A stretch of DNA of 64,000 nt from Bacteroides caecigallinarum (GCF_016901995.1 NZ_JACJLE010000008.1:25940-89939), one strand, 5' to 3'; shown: positions 35,625 through 45,977, counted from the first letter of the stretch. Numbers and translations: made by a program. Notes: generated by a model from the sequence alone, not told the origin.

Positions 35625-37253
35625 TTATACCCGTTCAACCCATATTGGTGTACTGAAAGCCCATTGTTGATCTTTCTGACGTACCCTCACATAATAATAA
35701 TCTGTATCTCTCTCAGGTTCGTTATCTTCCATATAGTGTTCAATGGTATAACAATCCTCAGGCATTGCCCTATTGAAGAGTATAGCCTCACTTAACCATC
35801 CTATCATAAAATGGCTACGCGAACCGACAAGCAATTCTCCCAATGAATGTTCAAAATGTTTCCCATTAAAATCAGCAGATAAAATTCCATCTTTAGGTAT
35901 CTCCAATTCCAGAATTACAGCCTGAGTTGCAGGAGTTAATGTATTTGGGTTCTTAGTGGTGTAAAGTTTTAATTCTACAGAAGTATCCGTAGCTGAAAGA
36001 ACGCGATTCACATGAGTATGGAATTCTGTTTCACCTTCCTGCGGAGATGTAAATGCTGCCCCTCTGAAACATGGTGTTACACTGAGTATACGTCCTTTAT
36101 TGATACTTAATGCACCATTCCATGTAACATACTTTTCTTCACGGTTCCATCCGAATTCAACTTTTACTTTACAACGTACTGTATCATCTGCAGATACAAT
36201 AGGACTCATAGGTCCGTTCATTCTTGCAAGCAGTTTACCGTTCTTAATGATATCAATATAATCTATACAACTCTGTCCTTCAACATTCAAATATATACGA
36301 CGTTGGTTTCCTCTTACAACGTCACCCATAAAAGCATCATTAAGCCGGAAATCAATCAATATTTTATCACCGGTGGAACAGCATACATGACGATTAGCCA
36401 TAGCATTCCACAATGCATCACGTGTAAGAGATGATGCCAATACTCCTATACGTCCATCACCATAACTTCCCGGATATCCGGAATGTTGGTCTGTAGAGCC
36501 CATAAGACCAAATTTATAACCACGCTCCAGACCACATAGTATTGTTCCTTCCCACTGACGTGGCCCCATATCGTGAAGATACGGATAGTCTCCCTGATCT
36601 GATTCTGCAAGACCATGGCGAGAATACATTTCTACGAAAGGTGTTTGTTTACCTTCAGTAAAGAAATCCCAATTATATCCTCTGTATCCAGTCTGGTAAC
36701 CCATATGATGCGGAGTAATAAAGACTTTATGTCCACGAGCTTTCTGTTTCCAGTCTTCAATGGAAGTACATTCCACCAAAGGAGCGTCAAGATCATAATT
36801 TAGCGCTACATGATCACCGTGTTCCATACTATGAGCCTCATAACCAATAAATGCAAGAAATTCACCTTCCTTATTATATTCATTGGTCATAGCCACATAT
36901 TTCTCATAACCACCCTGTCTAAGACGTTTAAATGCACCTGTATGATAATCTATTACCCATTTCAGACGAGGGTCATTTGCACCAGGAATATCAGGCCACA
37001 TAGCATGTGGTGTAACACTTACAAAATCCAGCTGTGTCTTGGCTGCTTCGAATGCATCGCGCATATCACCATGTCCATAAGTCAAATTACAATGATTATG
37101 AAGGTCTCCCCAAAACATTTTATAAGGAGATTTGCTTGGCATTATTCTTTTTGCTTCCTTAGAACCAGGAGTACAAGAGCCGAGCAAGCTACCGGATGCA
37201 GCAATACCCAGCAATGACCATCCAGAAACTTCTAAAAATTTTCTTCTATCCAT
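35625..37253 (-). CDS. PHP/DUF3604-type hydrolase with Tat-like lipoprotein signal
   Basis: The 542-residue protein opens with MDRRKFLEVSGW and a hydrophobic stretch, then a lipobox LLGSC (Cys27). The twin arginine and the flanking residues resemble a Tat signal on a lipoprotein. The mature part has the PHP/DUF3604 metal-site pattern: GDLHNHCNLTYGHGD, VSVTPH, GYEAH, TPHHMGY and TDQHSG. These proteins are predicted metal-dependent hydrolases of unproved activity. Its place among GAG enzymes suggests a role in glycan breakdown. Note the TatA gene at 62460 in the same locus. Confidence 0.8.
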   Translation of the reverse strand: MDRRKFLEVSGWSLLGIAASGSLLGSCTPGSKEAKRIMPSKSPYKMFWGDLHNHCNLTYGHGDMRDAFEAAKTQLDFVSVTPHAMWPDIPGANDPRLKWVIDYHTGAFKRLRQGGYEKYVAMTNEYNKEGEFLAFIGYEAHSMEHGDHVALNYDLDAPLVECTSIEDWKQKARGHKVFITPHHMGYQTGYRGYNWDFFTEGKQTPFVEMYSRHGLAESDQGDYPYLHDMGPRQWEGTILCGLERGYKFGLMGSTDQHSGYPGSYGDGRIGVLASSLTRDALWNAMANRHVCCSTGDKILIDFRLNDAFMGDVVRGNQRRIYLNVEGQSCIDYIDIIKNGKLLARMNGPMSPIVSADDTVRCKVKVEFGWNREEKYVTWNGALSINKGRILSVTPCFRGAAFTSPQEGETEFHTHVNRVLSATDTSVELKLYTTKNPNTLTPATQAVILELEIPKDGILSADFNGKHFEHSLGELLVGSRSHFMIGWLSEAILFNRAMPEDCYTIEHYMEDNEPERDTDYYYVRVRQKDQQWAFSTPIWVERV

Positions 37254-37311
37254 AATATTTGATTTTAGTTTTTTTATTTAATAAATATATACCGACAATT
37301 ATTATAAAACA

Positions 37312-37336
37312 ATAGGTAATACAAGATAATACCTAT
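37312..37336 (-). terminator. Hairpin overlapping the sulfatase stop codon
   Basis: ATAGGTA (37312-37318) pairs with TACCTAT (37330-37336) across 11 bases. The right arm reaches the sulfatase stop codon. No strong U-run is seen, so it may be a 3'-end stabiliser and not a terminator. Confidence 0.4.
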
Positions 37337-38973
37337 CAATGAGTTTTTACCCTATCCATAACTCTTCTATCTCCCTTAAAAAGAACTTTTTCTTTTTCTT
37401 CAGGATCATTGTCACCATACTCTTCTTGAGATTTTTCAAGTAAATTATGCATCATTTTCCTGACTTCACCATATGAAGAGTTTTCATATACATTATTCAT
37501 TTCATCCGGATCTTCATCAAGATCATACAATTCCCATTCATCTATATCATTATAAAAATGAATAAGTTTATAACGATCTGTACGTATTCCATACTGACGT
37601 TTTACAGAATGTTCTGCCGGATATTCATAATAATGATAATATGTATTCTTACGCCAATCAGCCGGAACTTTTCCTGCATTATCAATTACAGGGCGAAGGG
37701 AACGTCCCTGCATATCCTTAGGGATTTCCACACCTGCATAATCCAAAAAAGTAGGTGCAAAATCAATATTCATACACAAAGCCTTGCTCTCACTTCCTGC
37801 CTCTATAGAACGCGGATATCGGATTATCAGTGGCATACGTGTTTCCTCATACATAAATCGCTTGTCAAACCATCCGTGTTCACCCAAGAAAAAACCTTGG
37901 TCTGAAGTATAAACAATAATAGTATTGTCTAGTTCTCCTATATCTTCAAGATGCTTCATCAGTCGCCCAACACTCTCATCTACAGACATTGCAGTAGCAA
38001 GATAATCACGCATATACTGTTGATATTTCCAACTCACAAGTTCACGTTCATTCATATTACCTTTGCGATATTCTTCTATTCTTTTGGCATATACTTCATC
38101 CCATTTTCTCTGAACATCTTCAGGCATACGTTTATAAACCTTGTATAAACGGTTAGTGGTGTCTCTTAACATATCATCTCTTGTAAGAAGTTTAAGATCC
38201 CAATCTTCAGTAAATGTCTTTTCCAAAGACATATCTTGTTCTTTTGATGCCTTTCCTCTTCCTTTATAATCATCAAACAAGGTCTGAGGTTCTGGGAAAA
38301 CGGTATTGTTGAATATACCTAAATGTCGTGGAGCAGGCATCCAGTTACGATGCGGAGCCTTATGATGAAACATAAGACAAAATGGTTTTTTCTTATCCAC
38401 TCTGTCTATATATTTTATAGCTTTATCTGTTATAATATCTGTCACATAACCTTTCTCTACTATTTTTTCACCATTTTCATTAAAATCCGGATCATAATAA
38501 TCACCCTGCTCTTCTTGTCCAGTCAAAATACTCCAATAATCAAAACCTTTTGGTTCTGATATTAAATGCCACTTACCAACAATACCTGTCTGATAACCAT
38601 TGTCATGTAAAAGGCTTATAAAAGTCTGCTGATCAGAATTAAAACGACTTGCATTATCCGTAAATCCATTTATATGACTCATTTTTCCAGTCAGAATACA
38701 GGCACGACTTGGACCTGATAAAGCATTTGTCGCATAACATCTATCCATCCGTATTCCTTCATTGGCTATACGGTCAAGATTAGGGGTCTGTATAAGATTT
38801 CCTCCATAACAAGACATTGCCTGGGTAGTATGGTCATCAGTCATTATAAAAACTATATTAGGTCTGTTATCTTCATGTTCTTTTTTACTACAACCCGTCA
38901 CTGTGACACCCGCTACTGATAAACAAAAAGCTTTAAATATTATATTTCCCATATTTAAATGATTAATATGCAA
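37336..38973 (-). CDS. S1-family sulfatase (serine type), GAG locus
   Basis: The protein is 545 residues from the first ATG; the start at 38952 (M8) gives a better signal peptide with lipobox TGC (Cys28 in the long numbering). The active-site motif is SGPSR at 86-90, where the serine becomes formylglycine. TDDHTTQAMSCYGG and GKWHLIS are sulfatase metal and active-site segments. The motif around ATNALSGPSRACILTGKMSH resembles the heparan 6-O-sulfatases of Bacteroides (S1_11) as I remember them. It lies downstream of the GH88 gene and upstream of the PHP gene. Confidence 0.87.
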   Translation of the reverse strand: MHINHLNMGNIIFKAFCLSVAGVTVTGCSKKEHEDNRPNIVFIMTDDHTTQAMSCYGGNLIQTPNLDRIANEGIRMDRCYATNALSGPSRACILTGKMSHINGFTDNASRFNSDQQTFISLLHDNGYQTGIVGKWHLISEPKGFDYWSILTGQEEQGDYYDPDFNENGEKIVEKGYVTDIITDKAIKYIDRVDKKKPFCLMFHHKAPHRNWMPAPRHLGIFNNTVFPEPQTLFDDYKGRGKASKEQDMSLEKTFTEDWDLKLLTRDDMLRDTTNRLYKVYKRMPEDVQRKWDEVYAKRIEEYRKGNMNERELVSWKYQQYMRDYLATAMSVDESVGRLMKHLEDIGELDNTIIVYTSDQGFFLGEHGWFDKRFMYEETRMPLIIRYPRSIEAGSESKALCMNIDFAPTFLDYAGVEIPKDMQGRSLRPVIDNAGKVPADWRKNTYYHYYEYPAEHSVKRQYGIRTDRYKLIHFYNDIDEWELYDLDEDPDEMNNVYENSSYGEVRKMMHNLLEKSQEEYGDNDPEEKEKVLFKGDRRVMDRVKTH

Positions 38974-39041
38974 GCCTACTCCTTGCCTGCTTTTATTAGT
39001 AATGGTGAATTATTTAATCGAAAAGATTTTAAGTAACAAAA

Positions 39042-39096
39042 ATATGTTATCGTCAAGGTCAAATTAAATTATTGACCTTGCCATAAATTAACATAT
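39042..39096 (-). terminator. Two-part hairpin after the GH88 gene
   Basis: An inner perfect 9-bp stem (CAAGGTCAA 39054-39062 with TTGACCTTG 39072-39080) lies inside an outer 8-bp stem (ATATGTTA 39042-39049 with TAACATAT 39089-39096). It starts at the GH88 stop on the minus strand. It probably ends or slows transcription before the sulfatase. Confidence 0.55.
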
Positions 39097-40394
39097 CAAC
39101 ATTTATTACAGTTAGCAAACTTTATACCTTTCAGATTCATGTACCTCTGCAAAGCTTCCAAATAATAATAATCTGCATAATTCAATGGTACATCTATTTC
39201 AGAACCATTAGGTAACGAACCTGTAGAATGCATAAGGATAAAGCCACAATTCTCACCTTTTTTTGCAAGATAATTATCTGACGAAAGACTTTTCAGTATT
39301 TTTTCCGCATAATCAAAATACACCTTTCCATCATCTAGCATTGTACTCATTTCAAGTAATGCTGAAGCTGTAACAGCAGCAGCCGAAGCATCACGTGGCG
39401 TTTCCTTTGTAACAGGAGCATCATAATCCCAATATGGTATTGCATCTTCAGTTTTTACACGATTCATTATCATATCTGCAATATTCTTTGCAAAATCAAG
39501 ATATTTCTTATCACCTGTTTCACGATAACATGCAGTATATCCATATACAGCCCATGCTTGACCACGCGCCCAAGAAGAATCATCATTTTTACCCTGATGT
39601 GTTTGTTTGCGTTCTACACTACCATCATTATTATAACTAACCACATGCCAGCAAGTATAATCAGGCCTGAAATGGTTAGCCATGGTCTTATCTGCATGTT
39701 TTATTGCAACCTCCTTATATTTAGGATCTCCTGTAATCTTACTTACCGTAAATAACAAATCAAGATTCATCATATTATCTATGATTACAGGGAAATTCCA
39801 AGTTCCAAAATCCCAAGAACGGATACAAGATATATTCTCATCAAAACGTCCAATAAGATTATCGGCAGTTTCAATCATTACAGCATCAATTGTATCATTT
39901 TTTGCAAGACGTCGTGCATTTCCATAACTACAGTTTATCATAAATCCAAGATCGTGAGTTCCATTATAATATCTCACAGGATTCAAAAGGTTAGTATATT
40001 GAACAGCTTCATTTTTCAGTTCTTCATTTCCTGTAAGTTCATATGCGTACCACAGTGTCCCAGGGAAGAAGCCACTAGTCCAATCATATATACGGCACAA
40101 CCTACGTTTACCTTCCATCTCAGGAGAAGGTTTCTTACGTAAAGAATCAACAAATGTAGCAGTATCTCTCTCCAATTGGCGTACTAGAAAATCCATATCA
40201 TAGCCAACATGGATAGAACGTGGCTGCATGCCAGTACCACTAACTTCTTTAGCAGTAAGTAACAATTGTGACGTAGCTCTATCAAGAGCATTATCTATCC
40301 ATTCATTATTGTCTGCCTTCTGTGTGTTTCCACAAGAGGCCATTACCAATGCTGCCGTTGCAGCGATAAAAAAGTTCCTTTTCATTCGCATCAT
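39096..40394 (-). CDS. Unsaturated glucuronyl hydrolase (GH88)
   Basis: The 432-residue enzyme hydrolyses the unsaturated uronate from the end of lyase products. It has a lipoprotein-type signal with the lipobox MASC (Cys21), an (alpha/alpha)6 barrel, and the paired aspartates of the family: Asp148 in THDLGF and Asp212 in NLDLLF. SWARGQAW and PRDASAAAVTAS are strong family motifs. Lipoprotein status suggests periplasmic or outer-membrane placement. A candidate promoter at 40438-40445 lies upstream, so it may be expressed separately from GH95. The product is handled by the KdgF-like protein at 57848. Confidence 0.92.
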   Translation of the reverse strand: MMRMKRNFFIAATAALVMASCGNTQKADNNEWIDNALDRATSQLLLTAKEVSGTGMQPRSIHVGYDMDFLVRQLERDTATFVDSLRKKPSPEMEGKRRLCRIYDWTSGFFPGTLWYAYELTGNEELKNEAVQYTNLLNPVRYYNGTHDLGFMINCSYGNARRLAKNDTIDAVMIETADNLIGRFDENISCIRSWDFGTWNFPVIIDNMMNLDLLFTVSKITGDPKYKEVAIKHADKTMANHFRPDYTCWHVVSYNNDGSVERKQTHQGKNDDSSWARGQAWAVYGYTACYRETGDKKYLDFAKNIADMIMNRVKTEDAIPYWDYDAPVTKETPRDASAAAVTASALLEMSTMLDDGKVYFDYAEKILKSLSSDNYLAKKGENCGFILMHSTGSLPNGSEIDVPLNYADYYYLEALQRYMNLKGIKFANCNKC

Positions 40395-40437
40395 GTATAT
40401 GAATTATTATTTTTTTAAGTAATCATTTTAACTTTTA

Positions 40438-40445
40438 CAAATCTA
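40438..40445 (-). promoter_or_regulatory. Candidate -7 box for the GH88 gene
   Basis: TAGATTTG on the minus strand matches TAnnTTTG, 44 bases before the GH88 start. It lies in a 223-base gap between GH95 and GH88, enough for an internal promoter. A TTG is found about 24 bases upstream, wider than ideal. Confidence 0.35.
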
Positions 40446-40617
40446 ATTATTTTGTAAAGGAGCACGTTTCAATAATGTATTGGATAACACATTCAAAACA
40501 ATTTTCAGTTGTAAATATGTATAATTTTATATCAATAATGTCCTATTAATACATGTCAGCACAAATAATCACTTGTAAAAAGTTATTTTAGTACATAAAA
40601 TCTATATATTAGTTACT

Positions 40618-43053
40618 TTAAAATATTATTATTTTTACCTCATTCTTTTTAAACTTCTGAGATTGAATCCTACCATTATAGCATATACTTATACTCTGAT
40701 TATTTTCACTTTTTATTTTTGCAAATTCAAGATTACCATCTTTCCATTTAATATCTACCGTATATCCACCTCTTGCTTTCAAACCTTTCACTTCACCATT
40801 CTTCCAGCTTTTAGGTAAAGCAGGCAATAAATGAATATTATTATTATGACTCTGCAATAACATCTCGGCAATACCAGCTGTAACACCGAAATTTCCATCT
40901 ATTTGAAATGGCAAAGCATTCAACATGTTTCTATAAAGACCTCCACTGTTTTCAGCCTTCTTATTTACGTCTACATAATTAACCAAATTAGTCAATGCTT
41001 CATATGATTTTGACGCATCATACAAACGTGCCCACAAAGACACCTTCCAAGCCATGCTCCAACCTGTTGTTTTATTCCCTCTATCATATAGTGATTTACG
41101 TGCTGCATTGAATATATCCTCTTTATCCGAAGTTATTTCACATCCAGGATAAAGACCGAATAAATGTGAGACATGCCGATGATTAGGTTCCTTCTCAGTG
41201 TATTCTTTGTCCCATTCAAGCAATTGTCCTTTACTTCCTATCTTATAACCAGCCATATTTGAAACTTTATCTCTTAGCAAAAGCCTGAATTGTTCATCAA
41301 TACTTAATATCTCAGAAGCTTTAATTGTTATGTCAAATAAATTCCTAATAAGCGCTTGATCCATCGTACTACCTGAACAAACAGATGCCTCTAATCCATT
41401 AGACATAATATAGGCATTTTCAGGTGATGTACTCACCGGAGTAACCCATCGTCCATCCTTATCCTTAACAAGCCATTCGGAATAAAATACAGAGGCTCCT
41501 TTAAGTATATCATAATACTTACTTAAAAACTCTTTATCTTCAGTATATAAATAATGTTCCCAAATATGGCTACATAGCCAAGCACCTGACGTATTCCAGA
41601 AAAACCAATAGACATAACCATCTGAAGGATACCCTTCCCTCCATATTGAAATATTATGATGTATGGCCCATCCATCAAGACCATACATATTACGTGCTAT
41701 TCTTTTACCTTTCTCAGATATTTCCTCAATAAATTTAAATAATGGCATATGACATTCAGAAAGATTGGTAACCTCTGCCGGCCAATAATTCATTTCCAGA
41801 TTTATATTCAATGTATAACCTGAGTTCCATGGGGGCAATCTTTTATCATTCCATAGACCTTGCAAATTTAAAGGTTGCCCTCCAGGCCTAGAACCTGAAA
41901 TCATAAGATAACGACCAAATTGAAACAATTGAGCCAATAGCATTTGATCTTCTGTTTCATGAAATCTCTTTAAGCGTTCATCTGTAGGCAAAGATTTTTG
42001 TTTATCAGATGCCGGTAATTCCAGACTAACACGATTAAAGAGCGCTGTATAGTCTGAGATGTGTTCTTTATATAATTCATCATAATTCTTTCCCTCATTC
42101 TTTTTCATTACAGATTGTACTAGTTTGTGAGGATTTTTTCCTGCCATCACAGGGCTATTATCAAAGCCATTATAACTTGTTGCAGCATATATCATAAACA
42201 CAATTTCACTACATGCATCAACCTTCAATGTATCATTCTCAATAAAAACATTACCATTGTGACTTAATACATCCAAACATGCTTCGAACAAAGTTCCTCT
42301 ATCATCCAATCCGTCACCATATATTATATGTTCTTCTCTGATGACATTTTTCTCAGAATCAAAATATTCAGGATGTAAACGCTCTGTTTTAAAAGTCCTC
42401 ATATGAGCAATATCTCTACGCTGGGCATGAGCCGGTGCCTGTCCTTTGATATAAATATTATTGTCGGTGGATACAAGTTTATAAGGATGTTCTGAAGAGA
42501 TATATGCATCAAAATCTAAAATCGGTTTTTCCGCCGACAGTTTAATTATAATAGCCTGTGCTGGATAAGAAGCAAAAACTTCTCTTTTTACATGTACATT
42601 ATTTATCCTATAGTCAGTCTTAACAACTGCCTTTGCCATGTCAAGACTATGCACATAGTCTGTTATATTTCCTTTATCTTTAAAATCAATATACAAATCT
42701 CCACAAGGTTGATAAGCCTCATTAAGCCTACCTATCCACTGATTCTGAATAATACTGTCAGCCTCATTATTTTTTCCTGATTCCAACAATCTTCTCACTT
42801 CATTCAGTTTCGATTGTACCGATATATCAAATGACTTTTCAGGGCCGCCACTATATAATGTATTTTCATTAAACTGAATACGTTCGCAGTCGGTATATCC
42901 AAAAACCATAGCTCCCAAACGTCCATTACCAACAGGAAGAGCTTCTTCCCAAGCACTTGCCGGTGAATTATACCATAATGTAAGATTATCAGCCTTTACT
43001 TCAAGCGAATAAAGTGCAAAAAATAAACATAAAATTCGTACTGTTAATTTCAT
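40618..43053 (-). CDS. GH95-family glycosidase (alpha-L-fucosidase/alpha-L-galactosidase type)
   Basis: The 811-residue secreted enzyme has a signal peptide (about 21 residues) and the GH95 layout: N-terminal beta domain with ALPVGNGRLGAMVFG (about 40-54), an (alpha/alpha)6 barrel with the catalytic asparagine pair Asn416 and Asn418 in NINLEMNYWPAEV, SGSTMDQALIRNLF, and the GGYTVDIKW end. Known members remove alpha-1,2-L-fucose or alpha-L-galactose. Those sugars are not part of standard heparan or chondroitin, so its presence here is unexpected. Its ATG overlaps the stop of the PL8 gene (ATGA), so both are translated from one message. Confidence 0.85.
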   Translation of the reverse strand: MKLTVRILCLFFALYSLEVKADNLTLWYNSPASAWEEALPVGNGRLGAMVFGYTDCERIQFNENTLYSGGPEKSFDISVQSKLNEVRRLLESGKNNEADSIIQNQWIGRLNEAYQPCGDLYIDFKDKGNITDYVHSLDMAKAVVKTDYRINNVHVKREVFASYPAQAIIIKLSAEKPILDFDAYISSEHPYKLVSTDNNIYIKGQAPAHAQRRDIAHMRTFKTERLHPEYFDSEKNVIREEHIIYGDGLDDRGTLFEACLDVLSHNGNVFIENDTLKVDACSEIVFMIYAATSYNGFDNSPVMAGKNPHKLVQSVMKKNEGKNYDELYKEHISDYTALFNRVSLELPASDKQKSLPTDERLKRFHETEDQMLLAQLFQFGRYLMISGSRPGGQPLNLQGLWNDKRLPPWNSGYTLNINLEMNYWPAEVTNLSECHMPLFKFIEEISEKGKRIARNMYGLDGWAIHHNISIWREGYPSDGYVYWFFWNTSGAWLCSHIWEHYLYTEDKEFLSKYYDILKGASVFYSEWLVKDKDGRWVTPVSTSPENAYIMSNGLEASVCSGSTMDQALIRNLFDITIKASEILSIDEQFRLLLRDKVSNMAGYKIGSKGQLLEWDKEYTEKEPNHRHVSHLFGLYPGCEITSDKEDIFNAARKSLYDRGNKTTGWSMAWKVSLWARLYDASKSYEALTNLVNYVDVNKKAENSGGLYRNMLNALPFQIDGNFGVTAGIAEMLLQSHNNNIHLLPALPKSWKNGEVKGLKARGGYTVDIKWKDGNLEFAKIKSENNQSISICYNGRIQSQKFKKNEVKIIIF

Positions 43054-45977
43054 AATTGTTTTTTTAGTATCAGATTATAATTCTCACCACGTATGGTAGA
43101 TATTGTTACATAAGTTTCATTCCTCTGTTTATTGTATGAAACGTCAACCTTCTTCTGAATACATTCTATATTAAAAATTCCATTCAAGACGATTTTAGTG
43201 TCAAAAGGTTTCTCCTCCTGTATAACATCATCTTCAGTAAGTAATCCCATGTGATCTTTTGAAGCTCTACGCATATCAGGCTCGCATAATGACAGATTTA
43301 TTTTATTGTCATCATCTTTTAAAATATAAGCTAATGGAATATTTACTTTTTTAACAATAAGATCTACATATTCCTTTTCTATATTAAACAATGCTCCACA
43401 AACAACACCTTTTTTATGATCTTTGACTATATGGGCATCATTGTTTTTAGAAATAATTTCTAATGGAGACTTTCGTGTAAGTAACTTTTCAGCTAAAGCT
43501 TTATCTTGATTTTTTATAATATAATATTCATATCCGGATAATTCAGGAGCTTTCCCATGCTGTATATAAGCACAAGAATGATTACCGTCTCTATCCAGTA
43601 CAACATCTCCACTTTTAACTGCATATAATAAAGATGCGTCACCCAATATACAACCGTTATCTGTTTTTTCTTTCCATGCTTTATCAAAAGACTGAAATAT
43701 TGTTGTTACTGTATTATGTTTATCATCATTATTCTGTATATCTGTGCCTAAACAAAGTATATAATCACCTATCGAAAAAACTGATTTATTTGCTCTGAAA
43801 GAGCTATCATAGGATATATCATGCATTCTAAAAGAAAACATTGATACATTTTCAAACCCATCGACACCTGCCAAAAAAGTTTCATCAGAAAAATGTCGAT
43901 GTCCAGAACTTCCCCCTCCACGATCAATGAGTTCATTATCTGAAAGAACCTTTACCGTAGTCCCGGAGATATAATTCCAATTAAATTTTTCTTCTGCAGG
44001 ATTAAATGATTTCTTTTTATTTTTCAAATCAAAATATTCCAATTGACCATAAGACAAATATCTTCCCTTAATATTCTCCTTATCAGAAGATTCAAAATCC
44101 CATATATAACGGCTGAAACCTTTTGCATTAAAATGTAAATTGGCTTCCTTCATAACCATTAATCCTGAATATGGCATAAACAGATTACCCTTAACATCAC
44201 CTTCTGCTTCAATATTCAATGAGACAACTTTTTCCAACAGCTTCATTTCACCTAAAGTTGCAGTATAAGCAAGATTAGAATTTACAGTACGGGCATAATC
44301 CATAATCTTACCTCTATTTTCTGTATTATTCATTATTTTTTTTAGAGCCGCGATCAATTCGGTATCAGGTTTATCATAAGATAATGCAACATAAGCAAAT
44401 GCAGGCAATAAATCCTGCAATACATCTTGTTTCATAGGGAAACGTCCTACTGTACCAGACGGAATTTCAAGATTGGCACTAAAGAAACGAAAAGTTAATA
44501 ATCCTTTCTTCAAATTATCAACAGTAGTTTCCGACAAAGCATAAGGAGTATCATGCAATAAATATGCTATCAGCGCACCAGCATACAATGCATGTGGATA
44601 ATAGGCACTATTATAAGCGCCACGATGATGATAACCAGAGAAGTCAGCCTTCAAAGTTCCGAAAAAGCCAGGAGCAATGCCTAACGCATTATCCATATAA
44701 GCTTTATAAGCTGTCAATGCTATTTGACGTTTATGCTTATCTTTAACAGACAATGCATATATCAGTTTAGGAATTGCCAAAGCACGAAGATTATCTGCTA
44801 CCTCACCTGCATGATCAGGAAGGTTATAACATATTCCAAACATAGTAAACCAATATAAAGTATTTAACTCACGTTGGTAAACATTATCATTCAATTTATC
44901 TTTAACAAGAAAAAATGAATGAAAATACCCAGAACTCCTCAACTTTTCAAAACACAAGGTTCCTAAACCACTTCCATCAGCCCAACCTTGATCATTAAAC
45001 CAGTCATAAATATATTTTATTTTGTTAAGGCTCTCCTCATTATTATTCTTTCTGAAATCCAATGCCAAAGGCAAAAGTATTTTCTCATTGAAATTACGGA
45101 ACTGATATATTTTTTCACCATCAATTTTATTAGGTGAACACATAGGATACAATGGATATCCAACTGGAGTACCGTCTGATGAGTAATTAACTTTTATTTT
45201 TTCCGACAATTTTAACCCTTCCGAAACAAACTCAAATTCACTCTTCTCTCTTATATCGGTAAACAAGCCTTTAGACTGTATATTATTGCCAAGATACCAG
45301 TCTGTTAATCTATCAGAAATAATTTCTATATCACTATCATTAGCATATATGACATTATTAACCTTTTTTTCTGAATTCCTATAAAGCATAAAATCAGGAA
45401 TCAAACTGAAATCTGTTCTATTTACATTATATTGAGCATCAGACATTTTCTGCCAAGATACATTTGGACTAAACTCTAAAAAATCAATATAAACAGTCCC
45501 GCCATCCTCGATATCAGGAAATATTAACTCAACATCTTTTATTTGAACTCTCTTGTCTATACCAATATCATCATGAAACTGTTGCCAATAACATCTCCAT
45601 CCTGTAAAACCAAGTTTAAAATCAGAGCGTCCAACTTCTTTACCATCAATGTCTTTAAAAACAAAAACGGCGGTAGAACTAATAGACTTAGTATTATATA
45701 TCCAAGCTGTTACACCGCCATTTTTATTATCTGAAGCCTTATCTATACCTATAGGTGAACACATAACCAGCTTTGCTCCAGATTTCCAATCAATTCGCAA
45801 TGATTGTTTACCTAATTTAAATTTATCTTTAGAGACAAACAGCTTACCATTAAAAATATTAAAGTTTGAAGGTAATTCCTGTTGTTCAAAAGAATATATC
45901 TGTCCCATAACTTTCGGAACAATACTCAAAGTAAAAAATAAAAAACAGAATAAATATTTTAATTGCAACATAATCAA
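43050..45977 (-). CDS. Chondroitinase-like lyase (PL8)
   Basis: The 975-residue protein has a signal peptide and the chondroitin lyase layout: an N-terminal beta-sandwich (YSFEQQELPSNF, then YIDFLEF, NVSWQKMSDAQY), a central alpha/alpha barrel, and C-terminal beta domains. Catalytic candidates are the HHRGAY...YY cluster at 450-460, a GRFPM arginine segment and GGGSSGHRHFSDETFLAG. It should cleave chondroitin or dermatan sulfate by beta-elimination. The gene ends overlap GH95 by four bases and it follows the sulfatase by about 100 bases. PL8 activity next to heparin lyases suggests a broad GAG target. Confidence 0.85.
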   Translation of the reverse strand: MIMLQLKYLFCFLFFTLSIVPKVMGQIYSFEQQELPSNFNIFNGKLFVSKDKFKLGKQSLRIDWKSGAKLVMCSPIGIDKASDNKNGGVTAWIYNTKSISSTAVFVFKDIDGKEVGRSDFKLGFTGWRCYWQQFHDDIGIDKRVQIKDVELIFPDIEDGGTVYIDFLEFSPNVSWQKMSDAQYNVNRTDFSLIPDFMLYRNSEKKVNNVIYANDSDIEIISDRLTDWYLGNNIQSKGLFTDIREKSEFEFVSEGLKLSEKIKVNYSSDGTPVGYPLYPMCSPNKIDGEKIYQFRNFNEKILLPLALDFRKNNNEESLNKIKYIYDWFNDQGWADGSGLGTLCFEKLRSSGYFHSFFLVKDKLNDNVYQRELNTLYWFTMFGICYNLPDHAGEVADNLRALAIPKLIYALSVKDKHKRQIALTAYKAYMDNALGIAPGFFGTLKADFSGYHHRGAYNSAYYPHALYAGALIAYLLHDTPYALSETTVDNLKKGLLTFRFFSANLEIPSGTVGRFPMKQDVLQDLLPAFAYVALSYDKPDTELIAALKKIMNNTENRGKIMDYARTVNSNLAYTATLGEMKLLEKVVSLNIEAEGDVKGNLFMPYSGLMVMKEANLHFNAKGFSRYIWDFESSDKENIKGRYLSYGQLEYFDLKNKKKSFNPAEEKFNWNYISGTTVKVLSDNELIDRGGGSSGHRHFSDETFLAGVDGFENVSMFSFRMHDISYDSSFRANKSVFSIGDYILCLGTDIQNNDDKHNTVTTIFQSFDKAWKEKTDNGCILGDASLLYAVKSGDVVLDRDGNHSCAYIQHGKAPELSGYEYYIIKNQDKALAEKLLTRKSPLEIISKNNDAHIVKDHKKGVVCGALFNIEKEYVDLIVKKVNIPLAYILKDDDNKINLSLCEPDMRRASKDHMGLLTEDDVIQEEKPFDTKIVLNGIFNIECIQKKVDVSYNKQRNETYVTISTIRGENYNLILKKQL

